In this document: in pieces, positions 6,779 to 17,086 of the stretch
How positions within the stretch are numbered: the stretch's first letter is position 1
How the letters are laid out: each line of letters begins with the position of its first letter
Source of the DNA: Flavobacterium sp.
GTDB taxonomy: Bacteria > Bacteroidota > Bacteroidia > Chitinophagales > Chitinophagaceae
Assembly (NCBI GenBank): GCA_030053925.1
Contig: JASGCX010000006.1
Coordinates: 32,895-77,444, forward strand
Reading direction: 5' to 3'
DNA: 44,550 bases
Position numbers and translations under genes: made by a program
The notes under the pieces: generated by a model
The model's database searches: none
Told to the model about the DNA's origin: nothing
Seen by the model: only the letters and a program-made list of their open reading frames with translations

Positions 6779-9562
6779 ATGCTGAAAAAGTTAACATTTA
6801 TCATTGTCTTTTCGCTATTCACTATTCCACTTTTTGCGCAGCAAACAGAGGTAAAATACTTGAGTGGCACAGGCAACGACAATAGTGTGCTATGGGATTT
6901 TTACTGCACCAACGGCATGAATGGAAATAAATGGACAACCATTGCAGTGCCTAGCTGCTGGGAATTACAAGGCTTTGGTAAATACAATTATGGCTTTGCA
7001 AAAGATAGTGTAAAAGGCAAAGAAAAAGGCTTGTACAAACATACATTTTATGTGCCTGCAAGCTGGAAAGATAAAGTGGTAAACATTGTGTTTGAAGGCG
7101 TAATGACCGATGCCGAAGTAAAAGTGAATGGTGTATCAACTGGCGCAATACATCAAGGGGCGTTTTATAGTTTTAAGTACAATATTACTAAGTTGCTAAC
7201 GTTTGCATCGCAAAATTTATTGGAAGTAACCGTATCAAAACATTCGGCAAATGCAAGTGTAAACGAGGCCGAACGCAAAGGCGATTTCTGGATTTTTGGT
7301 GGCATTTTTAGACCTGTTTTTTTAGAAGCATTACCACAAACACACATCAATACCATTGCTATTAACGCCAACGCCGATGGCAGTTTTGAAGCCAAAGCAA
7401 GCATTGCCAATAAAGCTGAAAAGCTTACTGTTACTGTATTTGATAAGAATAATACAATTGTAAAAAAAGCTAGCAGCGGTTTTTATAGCAACTCTAATAC
7501 CATCATTGTAGCAAAAGAAAATTTCTTACATATTCAAGCATGGTCGCCAGAAAAACCCACCTTGTACAAAGCAGTGTTTACCTTGTATAAAAATGGTAAA
7601 CCTGTGCATGTAGTTACACAAAAATTTGGCTTTAGAACGGTTGAGGTAAAGCAAAGAGATGGTATTTATGTAAATGGCGTAAAAGTGAAAATGAAAGGCG
7701 TGAATCGTCATGCGTTTCGCCCAGAAACAGGCCGAACTTTAAGCAAGCAAAATAGTATTGAAGATGTTGTATTGATGAAAGACATGAACATGAATGCGGT
7801 GCGCATGGCACATTATCCACCAGATGCACATTTCTTAGACGTTTGCGATTCGCTTGGCTTGTTTGTAATGGACGAATTGGCTGGCTGGCATGGCAACTAC
7901 GATACTGAAACTGGTAAAAAACTTTTGCAAGAAATGATGGTGCACGATGCTAACCACCCTTCAATTATTATTTGGAGCAACGGTAACGAGGGCGGCCATA
8001 ACTTAGAATTAGACCAATATTTTTCAGAGTTTGATTTGCAAAAAAGACCAGTTGTACACCCTTGGCAAAACTTTGGTGGCTTCGATACACAGCATTACCG
8101 TGAATATAATTATGGCGTAGGCAATTATGAAAATGGCCCTGAAATAGTGATGCCAACTGAGTTTTTACATGGGCAATTTGATGGTGGTAATGGTGCAGGT
8201 TTAGAAGATTATTGGGAAAAAATGTGGCACAATCCTTTAAGTGCAGGTGGCTTTCTGTGGGATTTTGCAGATAATGCCGTTGTAAGAAAAGACCTGCAAG
8301 ATAGCTTAGATACCGATAAACACAGAGCCGCTGATGGCATACTTGGCCCACATCATGAAAAAGAAGGCAGTTACTATGCTATCAAAGAAATTTGGTCACC
8401 TATTTACTTCGAGCCAAAGCAAATTACTACTGCCTTTAATGGCATATTCAACATCCAAAATCGCTACCATTTTACCAATACCAATCAATGTAAATTTTCG
8501 TTTGAGTTAAAGAATTTCCGTGCACAATCTTCTTTTAAAAAATACATTATTTCGCCCAATATTTTGCCAAATGCAAAGGGCGTTTTAGAATTGGCTTTGC
8601 CCAATAATTGGCGCAGTTACAACGTATTGTATGTAACCGCTAAAGATGCTTTTGGTAGAGAATTATTTACTTGGAGTTTTCCAATAAGTTCGCCAATACA
8701 AGTGTTTGCCAATACAATATCTAAGAAAAGTCTGCAACCTTTTGTAACGCAACTTAGCAAACACTCACAACAAGATTCGCTGCGTTCTATTAAAGCCAAC
8801 AACACAACTTATACTTTCAATAAAAAAACTGGCTTGCTTGCAAAAGTGGCGGTAAATGGCACAGAAATTCCGTTCAACAATGGGCCTATTTTAGCCGAAG
8901 GAATTGCCATTGCAGACTCAGTAGTATTTGCCGAAAATAAGGGCAAGTATCAACTAACGGTCACTTGTTTTTATTCCAAAAAAAGCCTCATTCATGCTTT
9001 GGTTTGGACAATCACGTCAAGCGATTTTTTAAAAATGGAAATTCAGTATTTCCCAGCAGCTTATTTCACCAACTTGGTTGGGGTAAATTTTTCAATGCCA
9101 GAAAGCAGCATAAAAGCGGTTGAATACATGGGTAACGGCCCTTACAGAGTTTGGAAAAACAGACTAAAAGGTACGCAATTTGGCATTTGGCACAAAGCTT
9201 ATAACAACACTGAAACAGGCGAATTTCCTTGGAAATATCCCGAATTTAAAGGCTATCACGCCAACATGTATTGGTGCAAGTTTATTACAACCACCTTGCC
9301 GTTTACCGTATATACAGAGAACGAGAATTTGTTTTTGCGCCTCTATACACCTGCTTGGAAAACCGACCAATGGCACAATTACGAACCTATTTTTTCTAGT
9401 GGCAATATTTCGTTTATGCAGGGCATAAGTAGCATTGGCTCTAAAACACAGCGCAACGAAACCACAGGACCAATGGGGCAAAAAAACATTTATTACGATT
9501 ACGAAAAAGACCCAGCAAGAACCTTAAAAATGGTATTGTATTTTGATTTTAGCAACAAGTAA
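6779..9562 (+). CDS. Exported GH2 family glycosidase
   Basis: Protein of 927 aa with signal peptide MLKKLTFIIVFSLFTIPLFA, cleaved before QQ. It has the GH2 plan: N-terminal jelly-roll sugar-binding domain (about 30-190, VPSCWELQGFG), immunoglobulin-like domain, then a TIM barrel starting near NRHAFRPETG. Acid/base Glu404 lies in SNGNEGG and the nucleophile is probably Glu461 in MPTEFLHGQ. A C-terminal beta domain resembling the small domain of beta-galactosidases follows (YMGNGPYRVWKNRLKGTQFG). GH2 includes beta-galactosidases, beta-glucuronidases, beta-mannosidases and alpha-L-arabinopyranosidases; the sequence does not decide which. The FSLFTI part of the signal peptide comes from DNA related to the TTTTCAC/TATTCAC heptamer seen in two other genes of the locus. 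Confidence 0.9.
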   Translation: MLKKLTFIIVFSLFTIPLFAQQTEVKYLSGTGNDNSVLWDFYCTNGMNGNKWTTIAVPSCWELQGFGKYNYGFAKDSVKGKEKGLYKHTFYVPASWKDKVVNIVFEGVMTDAEVKVNGVSTGAIHQGAFYSFKYNITKLLTFASQNLLEVTVSKHSANASVNEAERKGDFWIFGGIFRPVFLEALPQTHINTIAINANADGSFEAKASIANKAEKLTVTVFDKNNTIVKKASSGFYSNSNTIIVAKENFLHIQAWSPEKPTLYKAVFTLYKNGKPVHVVTQKFGFRTVEVKQRDGIYVNGVKVKMKGVNRHAFRPETGRTLSKQNSIEDVVLMKDMNMNAVRMAHYPPDAHFLDVCDSLGLFVMDELAGWHGNYDTETGKKLLQEMMVHDANHPSIIIWSNGNEGGHNLELDQYFSEFDLQKRPVVHPWQNFGGFDTQHYREYNYGVGNYENGPEIVMPTEFLHGQFDGGNGAGLEDYWEKMWHNPLSAGGFLWDFADNAVVRKDLQDSLDTDKHRAADGILGPHHEKEGSYYAIKEIWSPIYFEPKQITTAFNGIFNIQNRYHFTNTNQCKFSFELKNFRAQSSFKKYIISPNILPNAKGVLELALPNNWRSYNVLYVTAKDAFGRELFTWSFPISSPIQVFANTISKKSLQPFVTQLSKHSQQDSLRSIKANNTTYTFNKKTGLLAKVAVNGTEIPFNNGPILAEGIAIADSVVFAENKGKYQLTVTCFYSKKSLIHALVWTITSSDFLKMEIQYFPAAYFTNLVGVNFSMPESSIKAVEYMGNGPYRVWKNRLKGTQFGIWHKAYNNTETGEFPWKYPEFKGYHANMYWCKFITTTLPFTVYTENENLFLRLYTPAWKTDQWHNYEPIFSSGNISFMQGISSIGSKTQRNETTGPMGQKNIYYDYEKDPARTLKMVLYFDFSNK

Positions 9563-9564
9563 TA

Positions 9565-9660
9565 TTTATGTAACCAGCGCTAGTACTACTATGAAGCCTC
9601 TGTTGCGTAGCACACTGCAACCGATGAATACACTTGAGCTTTTATTAAAGCGAAGAATAG
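9565..9660 (+). repeat. Dispersed ~95-nt element, copy B
   Basis: It starts TTTATGTAACCAGC (9565-9578), continues with TAGTACTACTATGAAGCC and GTTGCGTAGCAC, and ends in TTTTATTAAAGCGAAGAATAG. It follows the GH2 stop codon by 2 nt. Confidence 0.8.
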
Positions 9661-9677
9661 AGCCACAAAGCAATACA

Positions 9678-9815
9678 CGTTGTGAACCGTTCATTCGCAA
9701 GCCCGTTGTGGTTCAATTTTAAATGTTCCAACGTTGTGAACCGTTCATTCGCAAACCCGTTGTGGTTCAATGTTTCAACGTTGTGAACCGTTCATTCGCA
9801 AGCCCGTTGTGGTAA
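9678..9815. repeat. Three copies of a GTTGTGAACCGTTCATTCGC repeat
   Basis: Units start at 9678, 9732 and 9779. Each contains CGTTGTGAACCGTTCATTCG, then CAA(G/A)CCCGTTGTGGT. The last unit ends 13 nt before the GH78 start codon. It belongs to the CGTTGTGGTT word family found throughout the locus. Confidence 0.95.
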
Positions 9816-9827
9816 AAAAAATATAAA

Positions 9828-12800
9828 ATGAAGACAAAGTTTTTAATACTCTTTAGCTTAATCACACAGCTAATATTTGCACAAGTACAAGTTACCAATT
9901 TGCGCTGCGAAATGCTTGAAAACCCACAAGGCATTGATGTTACAGAACCAAGACTAAGCTGGCAGATGCTATCAACGCAACGCAATGTGCAGCAAGTGGC
10001 GTATCAAGTGTTAGTTGCTTCTAGCAAAGAAAAGCTAAACAACAACGAAGGCGATTTATGGAATTCTGGCAAAATTAATTCTAATGCCTCTATCCATGTA
10101 AGCTATGCTGGCAAAGTATTACATAGCCGCACACAGTGCTTTTGGAAAGTAAAAGTATTTACCAATAAAGGCACTTCTAGCTACAGTAATGTGGCATATT
10201 TTAGTATTGGATTACTAAACAAAACAGATTGGCAAGCCAAATGGATTGGTTACGACAAAGCATCAACTTGGGATAGCATTACACAGTTTTCCAGATTGTC
10301 TGCTCGTTATTTTAGAAAGCCTTTTAGCACTAATAACAGCATTAAAAAAGCTACTGTTTATATAGTTGGTTTAGGCATGTATGAATTGTACATTAATGGA
10401 CAAAAAATTGGTACTCAAGTATTAGCACCAGCACCTACAGATTACAGAAAGTCGGTGCTTTACAATACCCATGATGTAACCAAGCAATTGATTACTGGAA
10501 ATAACGTGATTGCAACTGTGCTTGGTAACGGTCGCTTTTTTACCATGCGACAAAATTATAAGCCCAAAAAGATTAACACTTTTGGCTTTCCCAAAATGCT
10601 ATTGCAATTAGAAATTGAATATGCCAATGGCGAAAAGAAAACCATAATAAGCGACAATACTTGGAAGTTAAATATAGATGGCCCAATAAGAACCAATAAC
10701 GAATACGATGGCGAAGAATACGATGCAACAAAAGAACAAACTGGCTGGAACAATGTAGGATTTAATGATAGCAAATGGCTAACACCAGAACTTGTTGCAG
10801 CACCAGATGGCAAAGTAATTGCACAAATGAGTGAGCCAATGAAAATCATGAGGGCTATTCAACCAATATCTATTAAAAAGCTAAACGCTAATTACATTTT
10901 AGACTTTGGGCAAAACTTTTCTGGCTGGGTGAAACTTAAAAATTTACAGGGCAAAGTAGGTGATAAAATCACGCTACGCTTTGCCGAAAGCTTAGATAAA
11001 AATGGGGCTTTGTATGTAGCCAATTTAAGAGATGCACGTGTTACAGACAGCTATACTTTTAAGGGTAAAGGCTTAGAAAACTGGCAGCCTTCATTTGTGT
11101 ACCACGGCTTTCGTTATGTAGAAGTGAGCAACTATAAAGCCACTCTTTCACCTAGCAATTTTGAAGGCAAACTGGTGTACGATAATTTGGCTACTATTGG
11201 CAGTTTGCAAACCTCAAATGCCACTATTAATACTATTTATAAAAACGCTTGGTGGGGCATTGCATCCAACTACAAAGGCATGCCCATAGATTGCCCGCAA
11301 CGCAATGAAAGGCAACCTTGGCTTGGCGATAGAGCTACTGGTGCTTATGGCGAAAGCTTTTTATTTGCCAACCAAAATTTATACGCTAAATGGCTTAACG
11401 ATATAGAAGAAGCGCAAACAGTCGAGGGTGCTATACCCGATGTTGCACCTGCATTTTGGAACTATTATAGCGACAATGTAACCTGGCCCGGCACTTATAT
11501 TTTGGTAGCAGATATGCTACATAAACAGTTTGCCGATAAAGCATCTATCAGCAAGCATTATCCTTCAATGAAGAAATGGATGAACTACATGAAGGATAAA
11601 TACATGACCAATTTTATTGTAACAAAAGATAAATATGGTGACTGGTGTGTACCACCAGAAAGCTTACAACTTATTCATGCAAAAGACTCGTTGTTAAACA
11701 CAGACGGGGCTTTAATAGCTACCGCTTACTATTATCAGTTGTTACAGATAATGCGCAAGTTTCAACATATTGTAGGTGAAGATTTTGAAGCTGATGAGTA
11801 TGGAATTTTATCTAACAATATTAAAGATGCTTTCAACCGAAAGTATTTTAACAAGCAAAAGAAATGCTATTACAATAATAGCATCACTTCAAACTTATTG
11901 CCTTTGTATTTTGGTATTGCAGCCGATAGTGTGAAGGAAGCCGTGTTTAATAATGTGTACAACAAAATAAAGATTGATAATCACATGCACATGAGCACAG
12001 GTGTTATAGGCACACAATGGCTATTGCGCACTTTAACACAATTTCAACGCAGCGATATTGCTTACACTTTGGCTAGTAACAACACTTATCCAAGTTGGGG
12101 CTACATGGCGGCTAATGGCGCAACCACCATTTGGGAATTATGGAACGGCAATACTGCCAATCCTCAAATGAACTCGCAAAACCATGTAATGCTGTTGGGC
12201 GATTTATTGATTTGGTTGAATGAAAATGTAGCTGGCATTAGATCAGATGATATAGACGTGGCTTTTAAGAAAATAATTATGAAGCCTGAAAATATTGATG
12301 GGCTATCATTTGCAAAAGCTAATTATCAATCGCTTTATGGCACTATTAAAAGCGAATGGCAGCAAGGTATTGGTAGGTTTAATTGGCATATTGTAGTACC
12401 TCCAAATGCTTCCGCTATTGTTTATATACCAGCTTCTTCTCAAGATAAAATTTTAGAAAACAACCTTTCTGTTTTTAACTCGGATGGTGTGAAATTTATA
12501 AAAATGGAAGGCTCAAATGCAGTGTTAGAGATAGGTTCAGGCGATTATCATTTTACATCAAACCTTGCTTTTAAGAAAGGTATTGTAAAAGATGAATTCA
12601 TTTTTGAGCGATCTACCTTTCCCGAATGTCATGCAGCAACTATTGCAGAAACGCCAAAAGGCTTAGTAGCTGCGTGGTTTGGTGGCACTAAAGAGGGCAA
12701 TAAAGATGTTTGTATTTGGATGTCTCATTGTAACAATAATAAATGGTCGGCACCTAAAAAAGTAGCAGATGGTATCATCAACGATACTACACGATATGCT

Positions 12801-13619
12801 TGTTACAATCCTGTGTTGTACCAAGTGGCCAATGGCGAACTATTGCTATTTTACAAAATAGGACCAAATGTTGCAGGCTGGAAAGGCTACATGATACGCA
12901 GTAGCAATAACGGCCAAACTTGGGGCAAAAGAGAAGCCTTACCTGATGGCTTTCTTGGACCTATTAAAAACAAACCAGAGTTAGTTAACGGCACTTTGTT
13001 ATGCCCATCAAGCACCGAAAAAACTGGTTGGAAAGCCCATATAGAATTTACAAAAGATTGGGGTAAAACTTGGACAAAAACAGATGCCTTAAACGATGGC
13101 AAAACCATAGAAGCCATACAGCCAAGCATTTTGAAGTATAAAGATGGCAAGCTGCAAATACTTTGTAGAAGCCGAAATACTACTCTAAACGAAAGTTTTA
13201 GTAACGATGGTGGTAAAACTTGGTCTGTAATTACTGCAACTAACTTGCCTAATAATAACTCAGGTACAGATGCTGTTACCTTACAAGATGGTAGGCAATT
13301 ATTGGTTTACAACCATGCAATGCCTTCAGCAAATTGGGTAAAAGGTAAAGGGCCTAGAACACCTTTAAATGTTGCTATTTCCAATGATGGCAAGCAATGG
13401 CAAGCGGTTGCAATTTTAGAAAATTCGCCTGTTAGCCAGTACGCTTACCCATCTGTTATTCAAACCAAAGACGGGCTCATTCACATTGTGTACACATGGC
13501 GCAGAGAGCGCATTAAACATGTGGTAATTGCCCCAACCAAAATACAAACTCAGCCAATTATTAATGGCAAATGGCCAGGATTGGCTGCTAATAAAGGCAG
13601 TAAAGTTTCTGATGATTAA
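9828..13619 (+). CDS. GH78 alpha-L-rhamnosidase fused to a C-terminal sialidase-fold domain
   Basis: Protein of 1263 aa with signal peptide MKTKFLILFSLITQLIFA. Residues ~20-915 are a full GH78: N-terminal beta domains, then the (alpha/alpha)6 barrel with CPQRNERQPWLGD (Glu494 as likely general acid, Asp501) and TIWELWNG (Glu770 as likely base). From about 920 a second catalytic-type domain begins with FPECHAATIAETPKGLVAAW and carries Asp-box-like segments (SSNNGQTWG, TKDWGKTWT, SNDGGKTWS); this is the BNR_2/COG4692 predicted-neuraminidase type of propeller, about 330 residues long. GH78 alone is usually ~700-950 aa, so this is a real fusion. Both parts should act outside the cytoplasm on one glycan. 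Rhamnose release is likely; the target of the sialidase-like half is unknown. The SSS symporter gene starts 34 nt downstream. Confidence 0.88.
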   Translation: MKTKFLILFSLITQLIFAQVQVTNLRCEMLENPQGIDVTEPRLSWQMLSTQRNVQQVAYQVLVASSKEKLNNNEGDLWNSGKINSNASIHVSYAGKVLHSRTQCFWKVKVFTNKGTSSYSNVAYFSIGLLNKTDWQAKWIGYDKASTWDSITQFSRLSARYFRKPFSTNNSIKKATVYIVGLGMYELYINGQKIGTQVLAPAPTDYRKSVLYNTHDVTKQLITGNNVIATVLGNGRFFTMRQNYKPKKINTFGFPKMLLQLEIEYANGEKKTIISDNTWKLNIDGPIRTNNEYDGEEYDATKEQTGWNNVGFNDSKWLTPELVAAPDGKVIAQMSEPMKIMRAIQPISIKKLNANYILDFGQNFSGWVKLKNLQGKVGDKITLRFAESLDKNGALYVANLRDARVTDSYTFKGKGLENWQPSFVYHGFRYVEVSNYKATLSPSNFEGKLVYDNLATIGSLQTSNATINTIYKNAWWGIASNYKGMPIDCPQRNERQPWLGDRATGAYGESFLFANQNLYAKWLNDIEEAQTVEGAIPDVAPAFWNYYSDNVTWPGTYILVADMLHKQFADKASISKHYPSMKKWMNYMKDKYMTNFIVTKDKYGDWCVPPESLQLIHAKDSLLNTDGALIATAYYYQLLQIMRKFQHIVGEDFEADEYGILSNNIKDAFNRKYFNKQKKCYYNNSITSNLLPLYFGIAADSVKEAVFNNVYNKIKIDNHMHMSTGVIGTQWLLRTLTQFQRSDIAYTLASNNTYPSWGYMAANGATTIWELWNGNTANPQMNSQNHVMLLGDLLIWLNENVAGIRSDDIDVAFKKIIMKPENIDGLSFAKANYQSLYGTIKSEWQQGIGRFNWHIVVPPNASAIVYIPASSQDKILENNLSVFNSDGVKFIKMEGSNAVLEIGSGDYHFTSNLAFKKGIVKDEFIFERSTFPECHAATIAETPKGLVAAWFGGTKEGNKDVCIWMSHCNNNKWSAPKKVADGIINDTTRYACYNPVLYQVANGELLLFYKIGPNVAGWKGYMIRSSNNGQTWGKREALPDGFLGPIKNKPELVNGTLLCPSSTEKTGWKAHIEFTKDWGKTWTKTDALNDGKTIEAIQPSILKYKDGKLQILCRSRNTTLNESFSNDGGKTWSVITATNLPNNNSGTDAVTLQDGRQLLVYNHAMPSANWVKGKGPRTPLNVAISNDGKQWQAVAILENSPVSQYAYPSVIQTKDGLIHIVYTWRRERIKHVVIAPTKIQTQPIINGKWPGLAANKGSKVSDD

Positions 13620-13652
13620 ACGATTGCTTCAATAAATACAACCACTTGCCAA

Positions 13653-15221
13653 ATGAAAAATTTACTGTTACTAGACCTTACAATTATTGTGTTGTATTTG
13701 CTCGCAATGATTGTGATTGGCTTTTATTTTTCTCGAAAGAATACAACCACAGGTCAGTTTACCAATGCTTCTGGCTCTATACCTGGCTGGGCAATTGGTT
13801 TATCTATTTACGCCACATTTTTAAGTAGCAATACCTTTTTAGGTGTGCCGGGCAAAGCATTTGGCACTAACTGGAACGCTTTTGTATTCAGCTTATCTAT
13901 GCCTTTTGCTGCGTGGGTAGCTTCAAAATATTTTGTGCCATTTTATAGAAGTACTGGCGAAATATCGGCATATACCAATCTTGAAAAACGTTTTGGCCCT
14001 TGGGCTAGAACCTACGCTGTTATTTGTTTTCTATTAACACAGTTGGCTCGTATGGGTTCAATATTTTTTGGTATTGCACTAAGCCTACAAGCTTTGCTCG
14101 GTTACTCAATGAGTACCATTATGATTGTGATGGGCATTTGCATTATCATTTACACCGTGCTTGGCGGTATGGAAGCAGTTATTTGGACAGAAGTAGCGCA
14201 AGGCATTATTAAAACCTTGGGTGCTTTTTTAATCTTGTATTTAATTATTGCCGATTTACCCGGTGGTATTAAAACCCTTATAAACATTGGCACTACAGAC
14301 AATAAATTTAGTTTGGGTAGTTTATCGCCCAATATTACACAGTCAACATTTTGGGTGGTGTTGTTTTATGGCTTCTTCATAAACTTGAACAATTTTGGTA
14401 TGGATCAAAATTATGTACAGCGCTACCACACCGCTACAAGTTCGGCACAAGCATCAAAATCTGTATGGCTTTGTGTGGCATTGTATGTACCTGCCTCTTT
14501 ATTGTTCTTTATTATTGGCGCAGCTTTGTATGCCTACTATCAAATACACCCACAAATGATTATGGCTGTTAAAGAACAAGTAGCGGCTACAAAACTTGCA
14601 ACAGGTGCAAGTGCTACACAAATTACCCAACTAGCTCAAAAGCTTACACCAGTAGATTATGGCGATAAGGTGATGCCTTTTTTTATGGTTACCAAAATCC
14701 CAACGGGCTTAGTAGGTTTAATTGTTTCGGCCATTCTTTCTGCTGCCATGAGTACCATTAGTTCTGGTATGAATGCCTCTGCAACAGTATTTACACAAGA
14801 TATTTACCAGCGTTATATTACCACAACTTCAACCGATAAGCAACAATTGCTAGTACTAAAAATTGCTACCATTGTTTTTGGATGCTTGGGTTTAGCTACA
14901 GGCATCGCAATGATTGGTATTAAAAGCCTACTAGACATTTGGTGGGAGCTTTCAGGCATTTTTGCAGGCGGTATGTTAGGCTTATTTCTGCTAGGCATTA
15001 TTAGCAAGCAAACAAAAAATCACGAGGCACTAACGGCTGTCATTATTGGCATTGTTGTTATTTTATGGATGACATTTTCAGGGTACATACCAGCCCAATA
15101 CCAGTTTTTAAAAAGCCCAATGCACAAAAACTTAATCATTGTTGTAGGTACGCTCACCATTTTTTTAGTAGGCTTATTACTCACTAAAATCAAGCACAAG
15201 CAACTTGGTACAACAGTGTAG
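13653..15221 (+). CDS. Sodium/solute symporter, SSS family (first of two)
   Basis: Protein of 522 aa with about 13 hydrophobic helices and no signal peptide. Typical SSS features include an N-terminal helix (LDLTIIVLYLLAMIVIGFYF), the early YATFLSSNTFLG segment, and a conserved stretch near the middle of the C-terminal half (AAMSTISSGMNASATVFTQD) that matches the sodium-site helix of SGLT-like carriers. It probably imports a monosaccharide, sugar acid or short oligosaccharide released by the surrounding hydrolases, driven by Na+. ATG 13653 is chosen because the first helix follows directly. It lies between the GH78 fusion and the fucose-isomerase-like gene, which ties transport to intracellular isomerisation. 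The specific substrate cannot be read from the sequence. Confidence 0.9.
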   Translation: MKNLLLLDLTIIVLYLLAMIVIGFYFSRKNTTTGQFTNASGSIPGWAIGLSIYATFLSSNTFLGVPGKAFGTNWNAFVFSLSMPFAAWVASKYFVPFYRSTGEISAYTNLEKRFGPWARTYAVICFLLTQLARMGSIFFGIALSLQALLGYSMSTIMIVMGICIIIYTVLGGMEAVIWTEVAQGIIKTLGAFLILYLIIADLPGGIKTLINIGTTDNKFSLGSLSPNITQSTFWVVLFYGFFINLNNFGMDQNYVQRYHTATSSAQASKSVWLCVALYVPASLLFFIIGAALYAYYQIHPQMIMAVKEQVAATKLATGASATQITQLAQKLTPVDYGDKVMPFFMVTKIPTGLVGLIVSAILSAAMSTISSGMNASATVFTQDIYQRYITTTSTDKQQLLVLKIATIVFGCLGLATGIAMIGIKSLLDIWWELSGIFAGGMLGLFLLGIISKQTKNHEALTAVIIGIVVILWMTFSGYIPAQYQFLKSPMHKNLIIVVGTLTIFLVGLLLTKIKHKQLGTTV

Positions 15222-15225
15222 ATTA

Positions 15226-15322
15226 TTTATGTAACCAGCGTTGGCACTACTCTTTAGCATGATTGCGAGTTTATGCTGAGTTTACTAAGTACCTACTTGT
15301 ACGCTTAGTAATTTATTGAACC
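15226..15322 (+). repeat. Dispersed ~95-nt element, copy C
   Basis: It starts TTTATGTAACCAGC (15226-15239), then GCACTACTCTTTAGCATG, TTTATGCTGAGTTTAC, ACCTACTTGTACGC and ends AATTTATTGAACC. This is the closest match to copy A in the opposite orientation. It occupies most of the 143-nt gap. Confidence 0.85.
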
Positions 15323-15364
15323 AATACCACAAAGCATCAGAAAAAATATTAAACACACAGCACC

Positions 15365-16984
15365 ATGAACACCAATAAAAAAGAAATTGTACTAGTAGCT
15401 AGCGGCGATTTAAGAATTGCTGCCAACCAAAGCTGCTGGGCTGCTCAAGAAGAAATGGAAACCTTACTAGCAAAGGCTTTCAACAATCTTGGTTATACTG
15501 TAAAAAGAGCCCATGCTTACGACCCTATTAAAAAACATGGCTTGATAGACTCACAAAAAATGGGCATGGATGTTTTTGCAACTATTGATGAACATGCACT
15601 TTTAGTAGTTGCAGAAAGTTTATGGCAATACAGCCATCATGTGTTAGCAGGTTTAACTACCCACAAAGGCCCCATACTTACCTTAGCCAATTGGAGCGGG
15701 CAATGGCCAGGCTTGGTTGGTATGCTTAACTTAAATGGTTCATTAACCAAAGCAGGTGTTACCTACAGCACATTGTGGAGCGAAAAATTTGATGACGAGT
15801 TCTTCATTAATGGCTTGAAAGAATGGCTACAAACAGGCTTCATCAATCACAACCAAAGCCATGTAAAAAGCTACAACTTAGTAAAAATACCAAGTGAAGA
15901 TGAAGCTATTGGTAAATCATTTGCGCAGCAAATGCGTAATCAAAAAGCCATAATGGGTGTATTTGACGAGGGTTGTATGGGTATGTACAATGCCATTATT
16001 CCAGACGATTTGTTACACGCAACAGGCATTTTTAAAGAGCGCTTAAGCCAATCTGCTTTATACGCTGAAATGCTTACTGTTACTGATATAGAGGCCGAAA
16101 ATGTGCTAAACTGGATTGTTGAAAAAGGATTGCAGTTTAATTGGGGCACAAATGCCGATACCGAACTTACAAGGCAGCAAACTTTAGAGCAATGCAAAAT
16201 GTACATAGCAGCATTACGCATTGCAAACAATTTTGGCTGCGATACCATTGGTATTCAGTATCAGCAAGGCTTAAAAGATGTTTGTGCAACAAGCGATTTT
16301 GCCGAAGGCTTATTAAACAATATAGAACGCCCACCAGTTTTTTCAAAAGCAGGTAAAGAATTGTACGCTAACCATGCTTTGCCGCATTTTAATGAGGTAG
16401 ATGAATGTGCAGGTGTAGATGCTTTGCTCACTTATAGGCTTTGGCAGCAACTAGGCATGAGTGGCGAAAATACCTTACACGACTTGCGTTGGGGCCAGCA
16501 TTATAAAGGTGATGGCATTGACGATTTTGTATGGGTATTTTTAATATCTGGGGCAGCACCACCAGCACATTTTATTGATGGCTATAAAGGCGCAAGCAGC
16601 GATAGACAACCTGCTATGTTTTTTCCAAAAGGTGGTGGTACATTAAAAGGGGTAAGCAAGCCTGGTAGCATTGTTTGGAGCCGCGTTTATCTTGTAGGTA
16701 ACATGCTTTGCTGCGATTTAGGAGTAGGCGAAGTAGCCTTATTGCCTATGGCAGAAACACAAAGACGCTGGCAAGAAACCACACCACAATGGCCAATTAT
16801 GCACGGCATTTTAAAAGGTGTAAGTAGAGACCAAATGATGGCAAAACATAAAGCCAATCATATTCACGTGGTGTACACACATGATGAAGCAACTGCACAC
16901 AAAGCTTGCAGAATTAAAGCCGCAGCAATGGCAGAACTAGGTTTAAAAGTGTATTTCTGTGGCGATGTGAATGTAAAAGGGTAG
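15365..16984 (+). CDS. L-fucose/L-arabinose isomerase-like protein
   Basis: Protein of 539 aa, cytoplasmic (no signal peptide). The fold signature is that of the fucose/arabinose isomerase superfamily: an N-terminal Rossmann-like part (IVLVASGDLR), a middle domain, and a C-terminal region with acidic metal-ligand candidates in NEVDECAGVD (Glu344, Glu347, Asp352) and His499/His501 in NHIHVVY. Such enzymes interconvert aldoses and ketoses with a divalent metal. This version belongs to a branch often labelled only fucose isomerase in Bacteroidota and is not E. coli FucI. Its position between a symporter and a DHDPS-type lyase suggests that it processes an imported sugar. The substrate could be fucose, rhamnose, arabinose, apiose or an unusual deoxysugar; the sequence alone does not tell. 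Confidence 0.75.
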   Translation: MNTNKKEIVLVASGDLRIAANQSCWAAQEEMETLLAKAFNNLGYTVKRAHAYDPIKKHGLIDSQKMGMDVFATIDEHALLVVAESLWQYSHHVLAGLTTHKGPILTLANWSGQWPGLVGMLNLNGSLTKAGVTYSTLWSEKFDDEFFINGLKEWLQTGFINHNQSHVKSYNLVKIPSEDEAIGKSFAQQMRNQKAIMGVFDEGCMGMYNAIIPDDLLHATGIFKERLSQSALYAEMLTVTDIEAENVLNWIVEKGLQFNWGTNADTELTRQQTLEQCKMYIAALRIANNFGCDTIGIQYQQGLKDVCATSDFAEGLLNNIERPPVFSKAGKELYANHALPHFNEVDECAGVDALLTYRLWQQLGMSGENTLHDLRWGQHYKGDGIDDFVWVFLISGAAPPAHFIDGYKGASSDRQPAMFFPKGGGTLKGVSKPGSIVWSRVYLVGNMLCCDLGVGEVALLPMAETQRRWQETTPQWPIMHGILKGVSRDQMMAKHKANHIHVVYTHDEATAHKACRIKAAAMAELGLKVYFCGDVNVKG

Positions 16985-17086
16985 GCTGTTAATAGTTATT
17001 TACAAAAAAGTAAAATAGTACAGGTGAATAGTGTTTTGCACCATTTTTTCAATGGGCTTTTCATTCAATATTTATCAATCTAAAAA

